DNA of 64,000 nt from Phorcus lineatus. Lineage: Eukaryota; Mollusca; Gastropoda; Trochida; Trochidae. The stretch spans positions 30,868,908 to 30,932,907 of the forward strand of contig OV121083.1 in NCBI GenBank assembly GCA_921293015.1. Direction: 5' to 3'. Shown piece after piece: positions 12,147-24,700 of this stretch (position 1 is the first letter of the stretch; each line of letters starts with the position of its first letter). A program made the translations under genes and the position numbers. The notes beneath the pieces are model-generated. The model did not search any database. It was not told where the DNA came from and was given only the letters and a program-made list of their open reading frames with translations.

Positions 12147-12882
12147 GAAGTCAAGGCATGTTGGGGTTTTATAGAAGCGCTGGTGAGCCTACGGTCAGAG
12201 GTGATGCGACCTACCGTCCATAAATGGCTAGGGTTTATGCAAATAGCTTTTCGAACTTCTCTAAGTCTTACGTTGGTTCCACGTTTGGTATTGGAATGTG
12301 GACTATAATTTCAGGGTTATGTGCCGGTCAAGCTGACCTGCTGGCTAACTCTGGAATGCGGCTAGCCATGCCGGTTCTTAGATTTATTCCAAAATGGCGG
12401 ACTTTAACTAAAATGACCACGTCTAATTTAAATCATATAATAACTGAATAATTTGCAACTAAAAGTAGGGAAAAATAACACGATAATACTTTTTTAGCTG
12501 CACTTGGTTCACACTTATCATCTACATTGGCTAATACACTTTGTGAAGACATTACTGCGTCGACATAGCCTGTCGAGTCCATGAGAGATTCGCACATTTT
12601 TTTACTTCACGATGTTTTGAAATATAGTCACTCAAAATTCTTATTTTCGCTCAAATATACCGTAGCATCGATTGATCAAAGGTCATGTAATGTCTTTATG
12701 TCAAATATATATACCTTAGATTGTGGATGGTTGTTATTTTTGTCGATTTAAAACACAGATTTTGTCTGCTCCAAATAGACACGTCTTCTCTCTATCAGGG
12801 GCGGTAACTCCGTACACTTGGCTGTTCGGGAGATACGGTTCACTGAGTAAATTGCACGTAAAACAACAATTATCATTCCTTT

Positions 12883-12982
<100 letters not shown>

Positions 12983-12984
12983 TT

Positions 12985-13815
12985 TTATTATTGTGTCACG
13001 CAAATGTTGACATGTTATATACATATTGGCATCATAAAACAACATATGCCCGGCCTATACAGGCCTATGAGACACATAAAATCGATAAAATCAGTATATT
13101 GATAAAATACAAATTCTGATAAATGGACCTCATCTTCAATAGCACCACTACTACATCATCGACACAACCGTTGATTAGGATCTGCCTTGGGCCGGGAAAA
13201 ACGACCAGTTTCAATTTCCAAAGGAAAAGTTCCACATCGTAACATTGCCAGGATACTGCTTTGCGACCTATCCAAAATAGTACGAACATACGTTAAAACT
13301 GACAGAGAAGTCTTAAACCGCCTGAATGTTCGTAGTTTGTTGCCGTTACAACGGCCGGTATCGTCCCATAGTTTAGAGTACCAGTCAGAGTTATCTTTAT
13401 CCAACAACCTCTCCTTTATGAAAATTAAATCCAATTGTGAAATGTGTGATAAATCGATAAGTGGCAGATTCAAAGATTTCAAAAATTGCAGAATATTGTT
13501 ATCCCAAGATTTACGAAAAGCTAATGACCAATTATGAACTTTACTTATTATACTGCCGGACGTAGAGAACTGTAGGCGCTTCCAGTAGCGGACAGAATCA
13601 ACCCGCTGCTTTATAAAGTTCGAAGTCCAACCCATCTCTTCTCTGACAGCTAAGTTCGGCGTATAACGACCTACACCCAAGAAAAAAACTATATGTTTTG
13701 TTTTGGATTGCATTTATACAGCTAAATTCACGTGATCCCCAAATAGCAGAGCCATATGACAATATTGGCTGAACTAAATTATCATAAAGTTTATTAAATA
13801 TGTCATAATGCATAC
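12985..13815 (-). pseudogene. LINE ORF2 C-terminus and 3' UTR
   Basis: Minus-strand fragment of the same family as 5941-6975. The frame from 13813 reads LVQPILSYGSAIWG, then after a shift near 13690 FFLGVGRYTPNLAVREEMGW, LDLIFIKERLL and SSILAMLRCGTFPLEIETGR. It ends with a Cys/His-like motif (QRLCR, then a stop, CSSGAIEDEVHL). About 90 bp of 3' UTR with AATAAAA leads into the (TC)n run. The 5' part is truncated near 13815, as usual for LINEs. Confidence 0.7.
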
Positions 13816-15058
13816 CACCAACTGCAATAAAATACTGTGACGACCATGCAATGATAGCCTCTTGTCAGGATGGCTAATTCTTTTCAACAAATTAATACTT
13901 CAAGGCAAATGATAAATCAACAAATGGTTTTAAAGTTCAATAACGATTTTATTTGGTGATGAGACATCCAACTGAAAAATATGTATATTCACGCGAGATC
14001 ACAGAGCAGCAATAATTGTAATGTTACTTATCACAGAATCTTATTCACACAACACTAAACAATAAACTATAATACTGATAGGTATCAGAATCAAACGTCT
14101 AAACTCTGGATAAACAACACTTGTATGATAAATATGAGATCTATATGTGTAATGACTTAACACCATATAGGTTTACATAACTTGATAAACTTTGTTTACT
14201 TATGAAATATGATCTTTAAATGCTTTATAATGAGCTATTACTTTATAGACATAATCTTATGCCTTCAACAAGATCACAGATTAATATCAACAAACTTCTG
14301 AGATAAATCCGTTTAGATAATGCTTGTTTATTCTTGTATTTGTAATTATACAATACTTATGATGAAAGAGATATCAATAATAGATAATAATAAACTTCAA
14401 CAGTATATCTCAATTAGTCTATACCAGAAACATCTCAACCCTGACAACTGTGATGGAATTCACAGTGATCAACTTTATATTCAAACAACTATAATATCGC
14501 TGAACTACAGTTATTTATCACTTCAACAACTGTAAAACTCTGTCTGAAAGAACCACTGAGAAACAGACAATCTCACAAAATACTACTTCTAATATCACAG
14601 AAATTTACCCTGTAATATGTCAACAAATACTTTCAAGTTGAACCGCTACAGCTATGTTACTGTATTATCATATTTCAACATGAAACAATCTCAATATTAA
14701 ATGCACCCTGAGTTTAACTCAGTCTGCAACATTCATAAACTTTGTGAAAATACAACCCTGAACACTCCGGTAAAACTTTAATATGAGCGCGAGTGTTCGC
14801 TAATAAATTATCTGCCAAAAACACAATACCACTTCATCCTAATGTTATTTATGTGAACCTGAATTACAACGTTACGATAACATATAACCCTCTAAAATTT
14901 CTGAGTAACCCAACTAACCTAATGACGAGTGACGCTAAGACGACCTTTACACTACGGCGATGACAGGCTAACCCGGGCCAGTCGACTGGCACCTCTATTT
15001 ATATCCTCCGATCTTGTGGAATTCTGTGAAATCTTGTGCAATCTAGTGGAAAACGTTA

Positions 15059-15110
15059 GTGGAATATGCTTGTGGAATCTGCTTGTGGAATTTGCTTGTG
15101 GAATATGCTT
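15059..15110. repeat. 13-bp tandem repeat, 4 units
   Basis: Four units of TGGAATNTGCTTG in direct array, with related but more diverged CTTGTGNAATCT blocks just upstream (15012-15058). Confidence 0.85.
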
Positions 15111-16491
15111 GTGGAGTAAGCACCAAGTGACATACACCCGATGAAGATGACAGAAATGTCTATAAAAATTACCTAAATGCAATCTATTTTAACTACTAAA
15201 GCCCTAAAATAGCATAACAATTCATTTATAGGCAATGATATAATCCTAACCATGAATAAAGAGAAGATCTAAGTTTGACATATACACTATCGCGTAACTT
15301 ACCCGCGAAAGTTTGACAGCTGTGACCCGGAAGTAAACAATGCGTGACCTGGGTCAGGGGTCAAGGTAATTTGACATGAAAGGTTATGCTAGATGCAAAC
15401 ACGAGGGGAGTGTTGAGTGGCAACCAAAAGATATTAATATTTATTGATGGCAAAAGAGAGTTGATGAGAAGACATTTAGTGACATTTACATTTATCGGGA
15501 AGTATGATTATGTATGACGATTAGAAAATAGGGCCAATTTGGAAACAATGTGCAAATATTTACGTTACTGATAAATGTCTCAAATAAGTGTATATCATAT
15601 TCATACCAAGTACTACAAATTGAAAACAACAAACCATACAAATTCATAGCTTTACAGAAATATTTTTTAGTTTGGACGCCTTAGTTTCTGCGCTTGTTTC
15701 GAATCTAGGATAGATCTATATGTGACGAAACGTACGACTGTCTAACTAATTGTTTGTGACGAAATATCTTTATGAATTGGTTTATGACAATTGAATTTTA
15801 TTATATTTCATCATTGTTGAAACTGCGATCGTTTACTGTAAAAGGGGTCCCAGTAACTGTCTCTAAATACGGCCATTAGGTGAATAGTTTATAAGCTAAT
15901 ATCATTAATCAATTCTTATCATTTTGTTGTTTGAGTCTGCTGAATCAGACAGGCAGAATGAATTTTTTTTTTTCATATTTATAGTAGGCCTAGATCTAGT
16001 AGCAAAGATAAAACTAGGCAATGGACAGCAACAGCAATATCTATAAAAAATATTACATATAGGGCAAAAATTACTAGACAATTCTTATGGATAACAAATT
16101 CTTTATTTGATTTTTCATGGCGTTTCTGGGCTACTTCTTGCCCCTTCTAGGGCAAATATGTTTGACATTTATCATGTAAGTTTGTTTGATTTGTAAATTT
16201 GTTTTAAATGATGATATTGTTACCATACATATACAATATGAGTATCAATTGCTACATCTACATTGTACATCTACATCATCTAATTTCCGTGATTTAGTTC
16301 AAAGTTTTGCAAAGAATCAAATTTGAGAAGATATTTCTGTTTCCAAGTCTGAAGACTAACACTTTAATCAGGGAAAAATAATTGCAGGTCCGAAAAGTGG
16401 AAGTTATGTTCAGGTAATTTCCATGTTGTGTCTAGATATTAGAAAAAATATTTTTTTAGATATTTTACAAATTAAATCACTTCAATAACCT

Positions 16492-16518
16492 CCCCCCCCC
16501 CCCCCCCCCCAAAAAAAA
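16492..16518. repeat. Homopolymer C tract followed by A tract
   Basis: A run of about 19 C is followed directly by 8 A. It is low-complexity sequence. Confidence 0.9.
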
Positions 16519-18415
16519 GAAAAGAAGAAAAAAAGATGGATTTTTTCTATTACTCTCTGCCTACAAGAAGGCTAAATCCATGCAGATTTCTTTATCACAT
16601 TTTAATTAGGATAGTTCTTGCATTAGAAGTTTTTTTTAGAATTAATATTTTCTGATTAAATTACACATGCAGTATGCCATAAATGTACATATGTATAAGT
16701 GTTTAGTTAAATATTCTTGGCAATTCTATCATAAATAAATTCAGGCTAGTCCCAGAAATTCAGAATAACAAACCTAATTTGAGAAGAATGCCTGCATTTA
16801 ATTTGAAAGTATGTTGCATACATGTTTTCTGACAACTAAGTATTCCAAAAATCATTGTAATTTAAAAATACATATTCTCTCTATTTGTTATTTTCATTCA
16901 CCTTCCAAAAATCAATTATCATTTGTAAAATTCCCATGAGGGGTTGATATCATCATCATGATCTTCAAAAACAAAACAAAAAGGGGATTGCTATCTATAT
17001 TATTAAGAGAATTCAACACTTATACTTGCTAATTATTTCTTTAAATTCATGTGATCAACATTGTTTACTTCTTTACATAATGCTCCAGTATCTCATTGTC
17101 TAATGTAAAGTATTCTTTTTGAAATTTCTTTTTTTTTTGTGACTATCTAGTCTTTGTCTTACTTCCGGCCTAGATACAGTATTGAAATGAGTATTATTAC
17201 AACCCCTAGAATTTTGTAACTATCGTAAATATGTAAATTAATTTTATCGTATTTATTGAAAATATATGAATAAATAAACATAAACCCAACGACAAAGGCA
17301 CAACGAATTTTAAAACGTCGATTTGACTGAACATATCGATATTGTTGAATCCTATCAAAAAATATTTTTTTTTAAAATATCGAAACAAAATTAAAACGTG
17401 ATCTTTTTACTTCGTCCGACATTGTCATTGATGTATATTTTGGGGAGAAACATGTTAGAAGTGTCGGAACATAACAATCAAAAGCATGTTTTTGAACTGC
17501 TTGACATCGGCCAACTGCAGTTCTTCACGACTGGGCGAGAGTGACGGGCCACTATTGCGTCACATTACGGAAGGTGCCGAAAGCTGCCGATCTTTTTGCA
17601 TATCGGCAAGCCGGATTCGCTGAGCGGCGAACAAGTGACAGCGCGGGTTTGCAAAATTTAAGTAAAATCATAGAGGCTTGCATTTACCTTGGAAATCTGG
17701 CACTATCCTTTAAATGATACGTAGTTTGGATAGTGTTAGTACTTACGCTACTTTGTGACTTCAGGTCTTTTTGTGTATCTGATGTGGTATGGGTAGCGTA
17801 CGCCACATTTACAGTCGTTTTGTGTATTCGATGTGGTATGAGGAGTGTAGTCCACATCTTATTCGCCGATTGGAGTTGTTTACTAGGAGCGCTGTGATTG
17901 GAAGGATGTCAGGATTGTTGGTCTAATCGCTGATCGCCTTGTTTAGATAATCCGGGTATTTTCTAGCACTTGGGTATGTAACCGCTCTAACCAATCTTAG
18001 TCAGTGTGCGCATGGCCAGAGTCTGGTCAACAGGTGAGATGACCTTGCCAAACACGGCCAGATAAGGACATCCCATCCGCCGTAATGTTAAATTAAGACA
18101 ATAAAGTATAAATATTCGGTATTAAGTAGGTTGATGGTGGGTACAAGCATCTCGTAGATTGTTAGGGAAATACTAGAGTTAGGACAAAGTAGGTCAGAAT
18201 AATGTAGGTCACGTAACTTGATAGTTTTAGGTAAAAAATGAAGTTTGTCTGGAATTAATTGCAACTTCTTTAGTTTTTCACGATAAGCATTTTAAATGTT
18301 TCAGAACTGAGATTTGTAGTAGTTTGGATGAATAAAGCTTGCTTCCGAGAATATCACTCCTAAAACAATTTAATGGCTGTAATTAAATATTGCTTGCCGC
18401 TAAGTTCTAAGTATT

Positions 18416-18712
18416 AGAGTGAGTGAGTGAGTTTGGGTTTAACGCCGCTTTCAAGATTATTTCACGTCATTGCGGCTCCTAGTATTATTGCATGGAGAAA
18501 GCCCGCAACACCATTGTGGCTATGCATTGCGGTGAAACCTGCGTGCATCGGCTGGAACTAGCGAACCATGGGTGGTAATGCGCTGAAATTCAGTGTAGCA
18601 TTGCACCCAAACCTTACTTCGTGTAGAACAGTTCTCTACTGCAGACAAAGTTGCCGAGCCCCTGGCGGGATTCGAACCACGGACCTCTTGATCCGAACCC
18701 GAACGCGCTAAC
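18416..18712 (-). mobile_element. tRNA-derived SINE, copy 1
   Basis: Read on the minus strand, the head contains a B-box GGTTCGAATCC preceded by a GTTAGCGCGTTCGG block resembling an A-box. It then runs through a body (GCTCGGCAACTTTG, CTGCAGTAGAGAACTG, CATAGCCACAATGG) shared with the copy at 36269-36560, and ends in a CTCACTCACTCAC tail. Such tails and TTAACGCCGC ends are common in gastropod SINEs (recalled, not searched). No clean target duplication could be identified. Confidence 0.75.
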
Positions 18713-20241
18713 GCGCCCCCTACTTACTTAGAAGTTCAGTATGTATTTTGACCAGTTCATGTAGTTGAATATTGGTGTTAAGCTTTTGTATTTGAGATGA
18801 CTGTGGCTATATTTTCCCGTATTTAGTCGCTGTATTTGAGTTGATTGTGGCTTTATTTTCCTGTCTTTAGCTTTTTGGAGATTATTGTGGGAATATTTAG
18901 CTACAGGTTTTGAGAACACTTGCCACTGTTTCCCCGTATGTATCGGTAGAATTTGTGGCTATATTTTCTGTATTCAGCTTGTATAACTCTTGTGATGTCA
19001 TCAGTCGCAGCACGTACCTGAGGGGAATAAATGAAATAGTTGAGTATTCTAAATAAAGTGCTAGTAATTAAGAAGTGCTAAGGATTGTAAGAGGAGTTTG
19101 CCTTATTTTTTGTCACGGGAGTGAAATAAACTGTTGTTTAATTATATTTTGTTTACCAAATGTTTTGAGACAATATTTTCTTACTTTTGTTGGAATAAAT
19201 CTAAAGATGTTTCCATTCTTGTTCTAGTTGTCATTCACCACGCTTCATGTTAAGCAAACGAACCCGGGGGTAATAATGCGAGTTTGGCGGGTTTTCCCAA
19301 TTAACTAGTTACCCAAAAAATCACACAATGCAAAGTCCATCAAGGAAAACAGAAGCCGCGAAACTCGTCTTAATAAAATGATATTTGGACATATAATGGG
19401 ATGAAGAATATGAATACTAATCAAGATGATTAAGATGACATTACAGAAAAGAAAACCATGCACCTTGAATATCTTCAATCAAAATGTACCTTTCTGATGA
19501 GAGCTATATGAAAATTAATTTTAATCTCACCGCAGCAATAAATGTATATATATTTATATTTCAATTAATACATGATTTTATTTTACATTATGTATGTGCT
19601 ATATCAAGTCTCGCAATTAGTTAAGAATTGCAATTTCAATGTATAGAGAATTTTTCCCTTGTGTTATTTATGTGTTCATTCATAACCTTTATTGTCAATT
19701 TCAGTCACTATGGCAATACAGATGCATTTGCCTGTTTCAAGATTGTTGCATGCTTGGATTGTTATTTATTGTTTATTGTGATGTAAGTTAAAGCCTGCTT
19801 GGAAACTGAGATGGTGTGATGGTGACTAGTGTAGTCGATGATAATTAGCCAATGTGCAAATCCTGCAAAAGACATTAATAAAACCTGACACTACTTTTTC
19901 ACACACAACAATATAGTCATAAAGTTATAACAGTCTACAACATAGTGCCACACACCTGTACATTATGGCAATTAAGCAATACAGTTAATGACCTCAGCAC
20001 CTGGCATATTTCCAATTAGGTGATACACAAGGTACTGATTAGATTAAACTTTATCCTCACACGACCAACAGCCTTTATTGAAACTTGATGAAGGTAATTA
20101 GGTTTGTCAATACACGTGACACATGACAATGCATTAATGCATTAACAAATCTGTTTAACTAAATACCTTACATATACTCTAAATCTAGTCATGTAGCAAA
20201 CTACAAACCTGTCACTGTGTACCATTTATGGATATATACTA
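18713..20241. other. Non-coding stretch
   Basis: No gene or recognisable repeat identified. AT-rich with stops in all frames. Confidence 0.4.
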
Positions 20242-21065
20242 GCTCAAAAAAGAAAGTGTGCATTATTGAAATTGATCAAACTCCTTAAACATAATTTCGT
20301 AAGTGTACAAAACGTAAACCTGTTCCTGAATAAGTCATATTGAACACAAGGACGGGTTTTCCTTGTGAAACTTGCATAAATGGTAAATGACGGGCTGCAC
20401 AGTTGTACAAAGGCATGTTTTACACGTTGAGAGTCTGAAAATTCATGTAGCAGTGTGAATCCTTTCTTTAGTTTTTGCGAGCAGTGAGGCTGCCTTCAGA
20501 CCATTGTGGAGATGATAGCCCAGACAGATAGAGTTCGAATCTCGATATAGTCAATATTTTGAAACTTTTATTCCTCGGAACACGGTCGATTTTAATCAGA
20601 CTGTCTGCAGCAACAACAAGTGAATGTTCTTCCCTCGCCCGCAAATTCCCCCGATATCTCACCCATTGAGCACGTATAGGACGAAATGAAACGTCAGCTA
20701 CGCCGCCTTCCCCATGCGCCGTCAAAGCTTATGGAACTCCTAAGACAGGTTATCAGAATATGGAACCACATCCCACAACACTTCCATGCTAACCTGTTCG
20801 CTTCCATGAGGCGTAGATGCACAGCAGTATTCGATGCAGACGGAGGTCATACCAGATATTGAGTGTGTGACTTTTGTGTTTGACCCCTAGTGTCTTTGAC
20901 TCTCCATGGCACCAAGATTCTTCGACGTAGTGATATGAAATTACTCGTGCGGATCACAAAATCATTAATCTATGATTTATTGACATTGCCATGAAATAAA
21001 TGTAAATATATATATATATATTCTTAGTGTTATTTATTAGCATGCACACGTTTTTGGGGGGAGTT
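20242..21065 (+). mobile_element. Internally deleted Tc1-like element
   Basis: Flanked by TA on both sides. The left end reads GCTCAAAAAAGAAAGTGTGCAT and the reverse complement of the right end ACTCCCCCCAAAAACGTGTGCAT, which form an imperfect inverted repeat. Only the transposase C-terminus survives (20648-20862). At about 820 bp it is roughly half the length of a full Tc1 element, so most of the catalytic domain has been lost. Confidence 0.55.
20648..20862 (+). pseudogene. Tc1-like transposase C-terminal remnant
   Basis: The frame reads DISPIEHV, stop, DEMKRQLRR, then LLRQVIRIWNHIPQ, LFASMRRRC and DGGHTRY before TGA at 20860-20862. This matches the end of Tc1 transposases, including the catalytic Glu in the PIEH motif. 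The two preceding catalytic Asp residues are not present. An in-frame TAG falls where the usual Trp of IEHxWDE is expected. Confidence 0.75.
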
Positions 21066-22138
21066 TATATATATCTTCATGCACCTTGTCTCTAACATGT
21101 TGAAATAAGCATTTAGTTCAACCCGATCAATTTTTCAACCCCATATACAATCAAATACTAAAAATTCAAACAATGGTTGGGGTTTGAATTAATAATTTCT
21201 GCGACTAATCTAAAGAGACATAAATTTATACTGCAGATAAAAACTCAACATTCGTCTGCAAATCATCAATTAAAGTCAACTCCCCAAAAGTTTCATGATT
21301 ATTTATCCCAACCTCCCCCTTAATGGACCTATGAAGTAGCCTATCTTGCCTAATGTTTTACCCTCTTTCGTTCCCTCTTCTCAAAGTATTAATTCCGTCC
21401 GTTTTCTCTTCCGATATGGTTGACTGTCATATCTAGCTTGATCGATGGGTCGCGGGCCTGTTTTCATCTTCATCTGTTTATGAACTGTTGTTACGGCATT
21501 TTTAACAAGTCTTTTCCTTCGAGGGGAAAGTCCAAAGTCCTTTTTGAAATCGTAGGAAATATCATAACAACTCTCTGTGAAATGATTTCCTGAGAAAAAG
21601 GATCAACCTAGGTAATATTTTCTTGTTCCGGGAGATAATATTTAGGGCAAACTGACCGGCAGAGTATCGATTCAAATATTTTGAAAGACTATTTGATTTA
21701 TAACTATCTGAAGAAAATAATTATTTTCAAACCAAAGTATAAAAAAAGAATATTGTATTTGATTTCTTTCTAAATAACCATACTTATTTCAGTATTAGCC
21801 GAAAATAACGGTTTTATGTGCATATATAAATTAACCTATCGCCACCTGTCAGTCAAATACATTTTCCGACCAATCACAGAGCGTCGTTTAATTATTCACC
21901 CCGCTAAGCGCACCACTGAAGACGCCACTTTGTGACTTGTCCGACAAACAACAAAACGTGATTTACTTCCTTGTTTGATTTCCGCTGCATACTCAGTTAC
22001 AATATATAATTCAAACACGAAAAGTGTTCGAGAGTTTTATTCAATACTGTCAATACATTCAATACCACGATTAACATTCTAACGTGTGTCATCTTAGGAT
22101 AGGACTGTGTCACGCAGTACAAATTCAGGACGTAAAAT

Positions 22139-22183
22139 ACCACGTACGTACGTAATATTATTAATTACGTACTTACGTACGTA
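22139..22183. repeat. ACGT cluster, small
   Basis: Two blocks, CACGTACGTACGTA and TACGTACTTACGTACGTA, separated by an ATTATT spacer. The left part resembles the start of the larger array at 24603-24700 (AAATACCACGTACGTACGTA here, AAGTATCACGTACGTACGTA there). Confidence 0.85.
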
Positions 22184-22878
22184 ATAACTAATTTGAATGT
22201 TGTAAGCTTAGGAGCTGTCGATAGAAACTTATTTGAGTGAACCCAGCTCTGTCATGAATTCAGAAAATGTATATTTTGATTGATAAGTGAGAGGTCAGAT
22301 AAGAAAGAGTATTATAAGCAGTCAACACACAGCGTGTGTAGCAAGTGATAACACAAACCACGTGGTAGGTAAATGTTGAACACAGCCCCACTAAGCTCTA
22401 ATAAACATTTAATTTCTTATCTTGCAATCTCATTAGAAGGCGATTGAGTAGCAGTGGTCTTTTTGCAAAACCTATAAGTAGTCTATCAATAATCTTGGAT
22501 ATATATACAAGAAATAGAGCGTGGTTCAGTTTTTTGAGTTATCTCCCGTTGTACGGTTATTGCACATCAAAACGTAAAGAATGTTCATGAGACAGACATT
22601 GGACATAAACAAAGGACTCATATTTTCGTCAGCAAACATTATACGACAAGAGTCTTTAGTGAAAGTTATGAAAACTCAAGATTGTAACTAGCCTTCTAAG
22701 CGGTCATGGGCAAGAATTGTTGTATCGACAATTCTTGAATTGCCGGCTACATTAACAAAATGTCTTCTGAAAATACTTCTGACCTAAAGTATATCTGTAA
22801 AACGACGTTTTATAACAAAATAACAATATCTATGGAAACACTCACTTTGTGAAATGTCCAATAGGAAAATGATATATA

Positions 22879-23169
22879 CTGTAGATCCTTGAATAATTAA
22901 CAAGCGCTTATTAATTTCAACCACCGATTTGACATTTAAAAGCCATGCAATTATTCTCTTCGAAGCCATAATATGTGTTTCTATGTTGAAAAGAATTAAA
23001 CAAAACCATCATCATCGTGAATTTTGTATGGAAACACTGAAATAGACTCTCTAACCGTTTTCAAAATATGCATAAGGCAAGCGATTATTCATTTTAACGA
23101 GACCTTAGACCCGGCCAATACTGAAAGTAGGCGATTATTAACGACAGGCGATTATTCAAGGGTTTACGG
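22879..23169. mobile_element. TA-flanked MITE
   Basis: A 291-bp non-coding segment flanked by TA (22877-22878 and 23170-23171). The left end reads CTGTAGATCCTTGAATAAT and the reverse complement of the right end CCGTAAACCCTTGAATAAT, so the inverted repeat is about 16 of 19 identical. A TA duplication points to the Tc1/mariner/pogo superfamily. No transposase is encoded. Confidence 0.6.
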
Positions 23170-24189
23170 TATGTCGTAATTGAAGAACAGGCTACGTTGA
23201 TTGATCGCCGTCTACAATAAGTGTTTGCATTTGTCGGTAACTTGCTAAAGATTACATTACTCTTATTGAAGACCGAAGAAATTAAATTAAATAAGTTATA
23301 TTTTCCTAAGATTATGCTCCTTATCATATCACCTTACAAGCATTTGCAACAACATTTGTTAAAATATGGCCTCTTAATAACGCAAAGGACCTTCATTTTT
23401 CATCACCATATCATATTTATTTATCGAGGCATTGCTTTTTGATATATTGATTTTAGCAGAGAAACATATTAAATTAACTTCACGTTGTGAAATCAAAAAG
23501 AAAAAATATTTTTTCGCCAGGTTATAACAAATGTAGTCACATTCGAGCAACAGTAGTCAGTCAAACTGTCATATCCAAGGAAGGAAACTCTTCATTTAGA
23601 AGAAACTATATTTTTATTTCGTAGTGTCATCAAGGATGATACGTAAAAAAAACCGGGTTTATCTTTAAAAGAAAACATCATTTAGACCGATATTATACAG
23701 TCAAATATTTCATGATACATTTAATATTGTAAATTTATTTGTTTGCATCACACTGTAAGTGAAAATTTAAGTTTAAAATACTTATCATTCTTTTCAGTTG
23801 ACTCGCAAATTATGATTCGACTAAAGCAACTATTCGAAACATTATTAAACGTCGAATATTCGACATTTGTACAAAAAGAGGAAACTGTCAACTGTCATAT
23901 CCACATAAATTACGACAAAATTTGTAATGGTGGTGATTTCATAACAAAATGACTATTGTAAATTCTTGTGTCAAAACTTTTATACGAGAAATGATAAGTA
24001 TTTTGTATAATACATTGACATTAAAAAACAATTTATCAAATTAAATTGGATTTCATTCAACCTAAATGAACAAAGTATTAATCATGTGGAGAAAGGAGAA
24101 AGCTATTCGACTGTTGAATTAAATCCTCAGGGACCTTTTGTTGAGATTATTATCTTCACTTTCCATATCACAATTTACGCATTTTCAAG

Positions 24190-24345
24190 TCGTATTATAA
24201 CTACAATTCAAAAGATTCGACAAAGCATCTTTCCAGGGTCCCAGAACATTTTGTCCATCACTAGACATACGCCCATCACTTAATTTAACTTCAAACGGGA
24301 TCTTCTCATTTCTGCTATCAGTTACATCAACTTTCTCGATACTAC
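24190..24345 (-). pseudogene. LINE ORF2 fragment between EN and RT
   Basis: A 51-codon open piece reads IEKVDVTDSRNEKIP, FEVKLSDGRMSSDG and NVLGPWKDALSNLLN. This pattern (IP-EV-L-DG--SSD---VL--WK---LLN) is what I recall of the linker between endonuclease and reverse transcriptase in several molluscan LINEs. No neighbouring EN or RT part was found, so it is an orphan fragment. Moderate to low certainty. Confidence 0.4.
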
Positions 24346-24591
24346 TCTATCAAAAATCTTTAGGTTCAGCTGAAGGGTTTTTTCGATTTGTGCAATAGCA
24401 TTTCTGTCATCTGAATGCTTACGTCGATACAGACGTAGTCCTTTCAAAATGCGTTTCAGATGTCTATTGCTTACTACTATCCGGTGTTTTGCAGGTAGGA
24501 AATAAAGCATTTCAGTCTTGTTAAAACCCAGATCGAAGTAGAGTCGAACAATTATGTCCCTCTCCATGTTTAGATGTACTTCCTCCTTCAA
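24322..24591 (-). CDS. Possible helix-turn-helix protein fragment, 89 aa
   Basis: The frame starts at ATG 24591, with an alternative ATG at 24567. It contains IVRLYFDLGFNKTEMLYFL, then HRIVVSNRHLKRILKGLRL and YRRK, which looks like two helix-turn-helix units. I recall similar N-termini in eukaryotic transposon-derived proteins with an integrase-type catalytic core, but no catalytic part follows here. The frame ends at 24322 and overlaps, out of frame, the LINE fragment above. The ACGT array starts 11 bases upstream of the ATG. It may be a truncated transposase; function is not established. Confidence 0.3.
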   Translation of the reverse strand: MKEEVHLNMERDIIVRLYFDLGFNKTEMLYFLPAKHRIVVSNRHLKRILKGLRLYRRKHSDDRNAIAQIEKTLQLNLKIFDRVVSRKLM

Positions 24592-24602
24592 TGCTAAAGT
24601 AT

Positions 24603-24700
24603 CACGTACGTACGTATTAGCTTACTACGTACGTACGTATTATCATTACGTACGTACGTGATATTTATTACGTACGTACGTTATGATATCACGTACGTAC
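24603..24700. repeat. Array of five ACGT blocks
   Basis: Five palindromic blocks of (ACGT)2.5-3.5 are centred near 24609, 24632, 24653, 24675 and 24695, so spacing is about 21-22 bp. They are separated by different AT-rich spacers. Not a simple microsatellite, because the spacers are non-repetitive. Confidence 0.85.

Larger units (their letters stand above)
13816..18415. other. Long non-coding stretch
   Basis: I recognise no gene in these 4.6 kb. Contents seen: a 13-bp tandem repeat at 15059-15110, a C-run joined to an A-run at about 16492-16518, and a less AT-rich patch near 17480-17900. Open frames are all below about 75 codons and lack known motifs. Confidence 0.4.
21066..24189. other. 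Non-coding stretch with a MITE and an ACGT cluster
   Basis: No gene seen. Contains a small (ACGT)n cluster (22139-22183) and a TA-flanked MITE (22879-23169). The remainder is AT-rich with only short frames. Confidence 0.4.

Noticed and set aside
13187..13537. 116-codon plus-strand frame
   Set aside because: Antisense shadow of the LINE C-terminal region on the minus strand.
24603..24700. CRISPR-like array
   Set aside because: Repeat units are simple ACGT palindromes of 10-14 bp with short spacers, in a eukaryotic genome with no cas genes.
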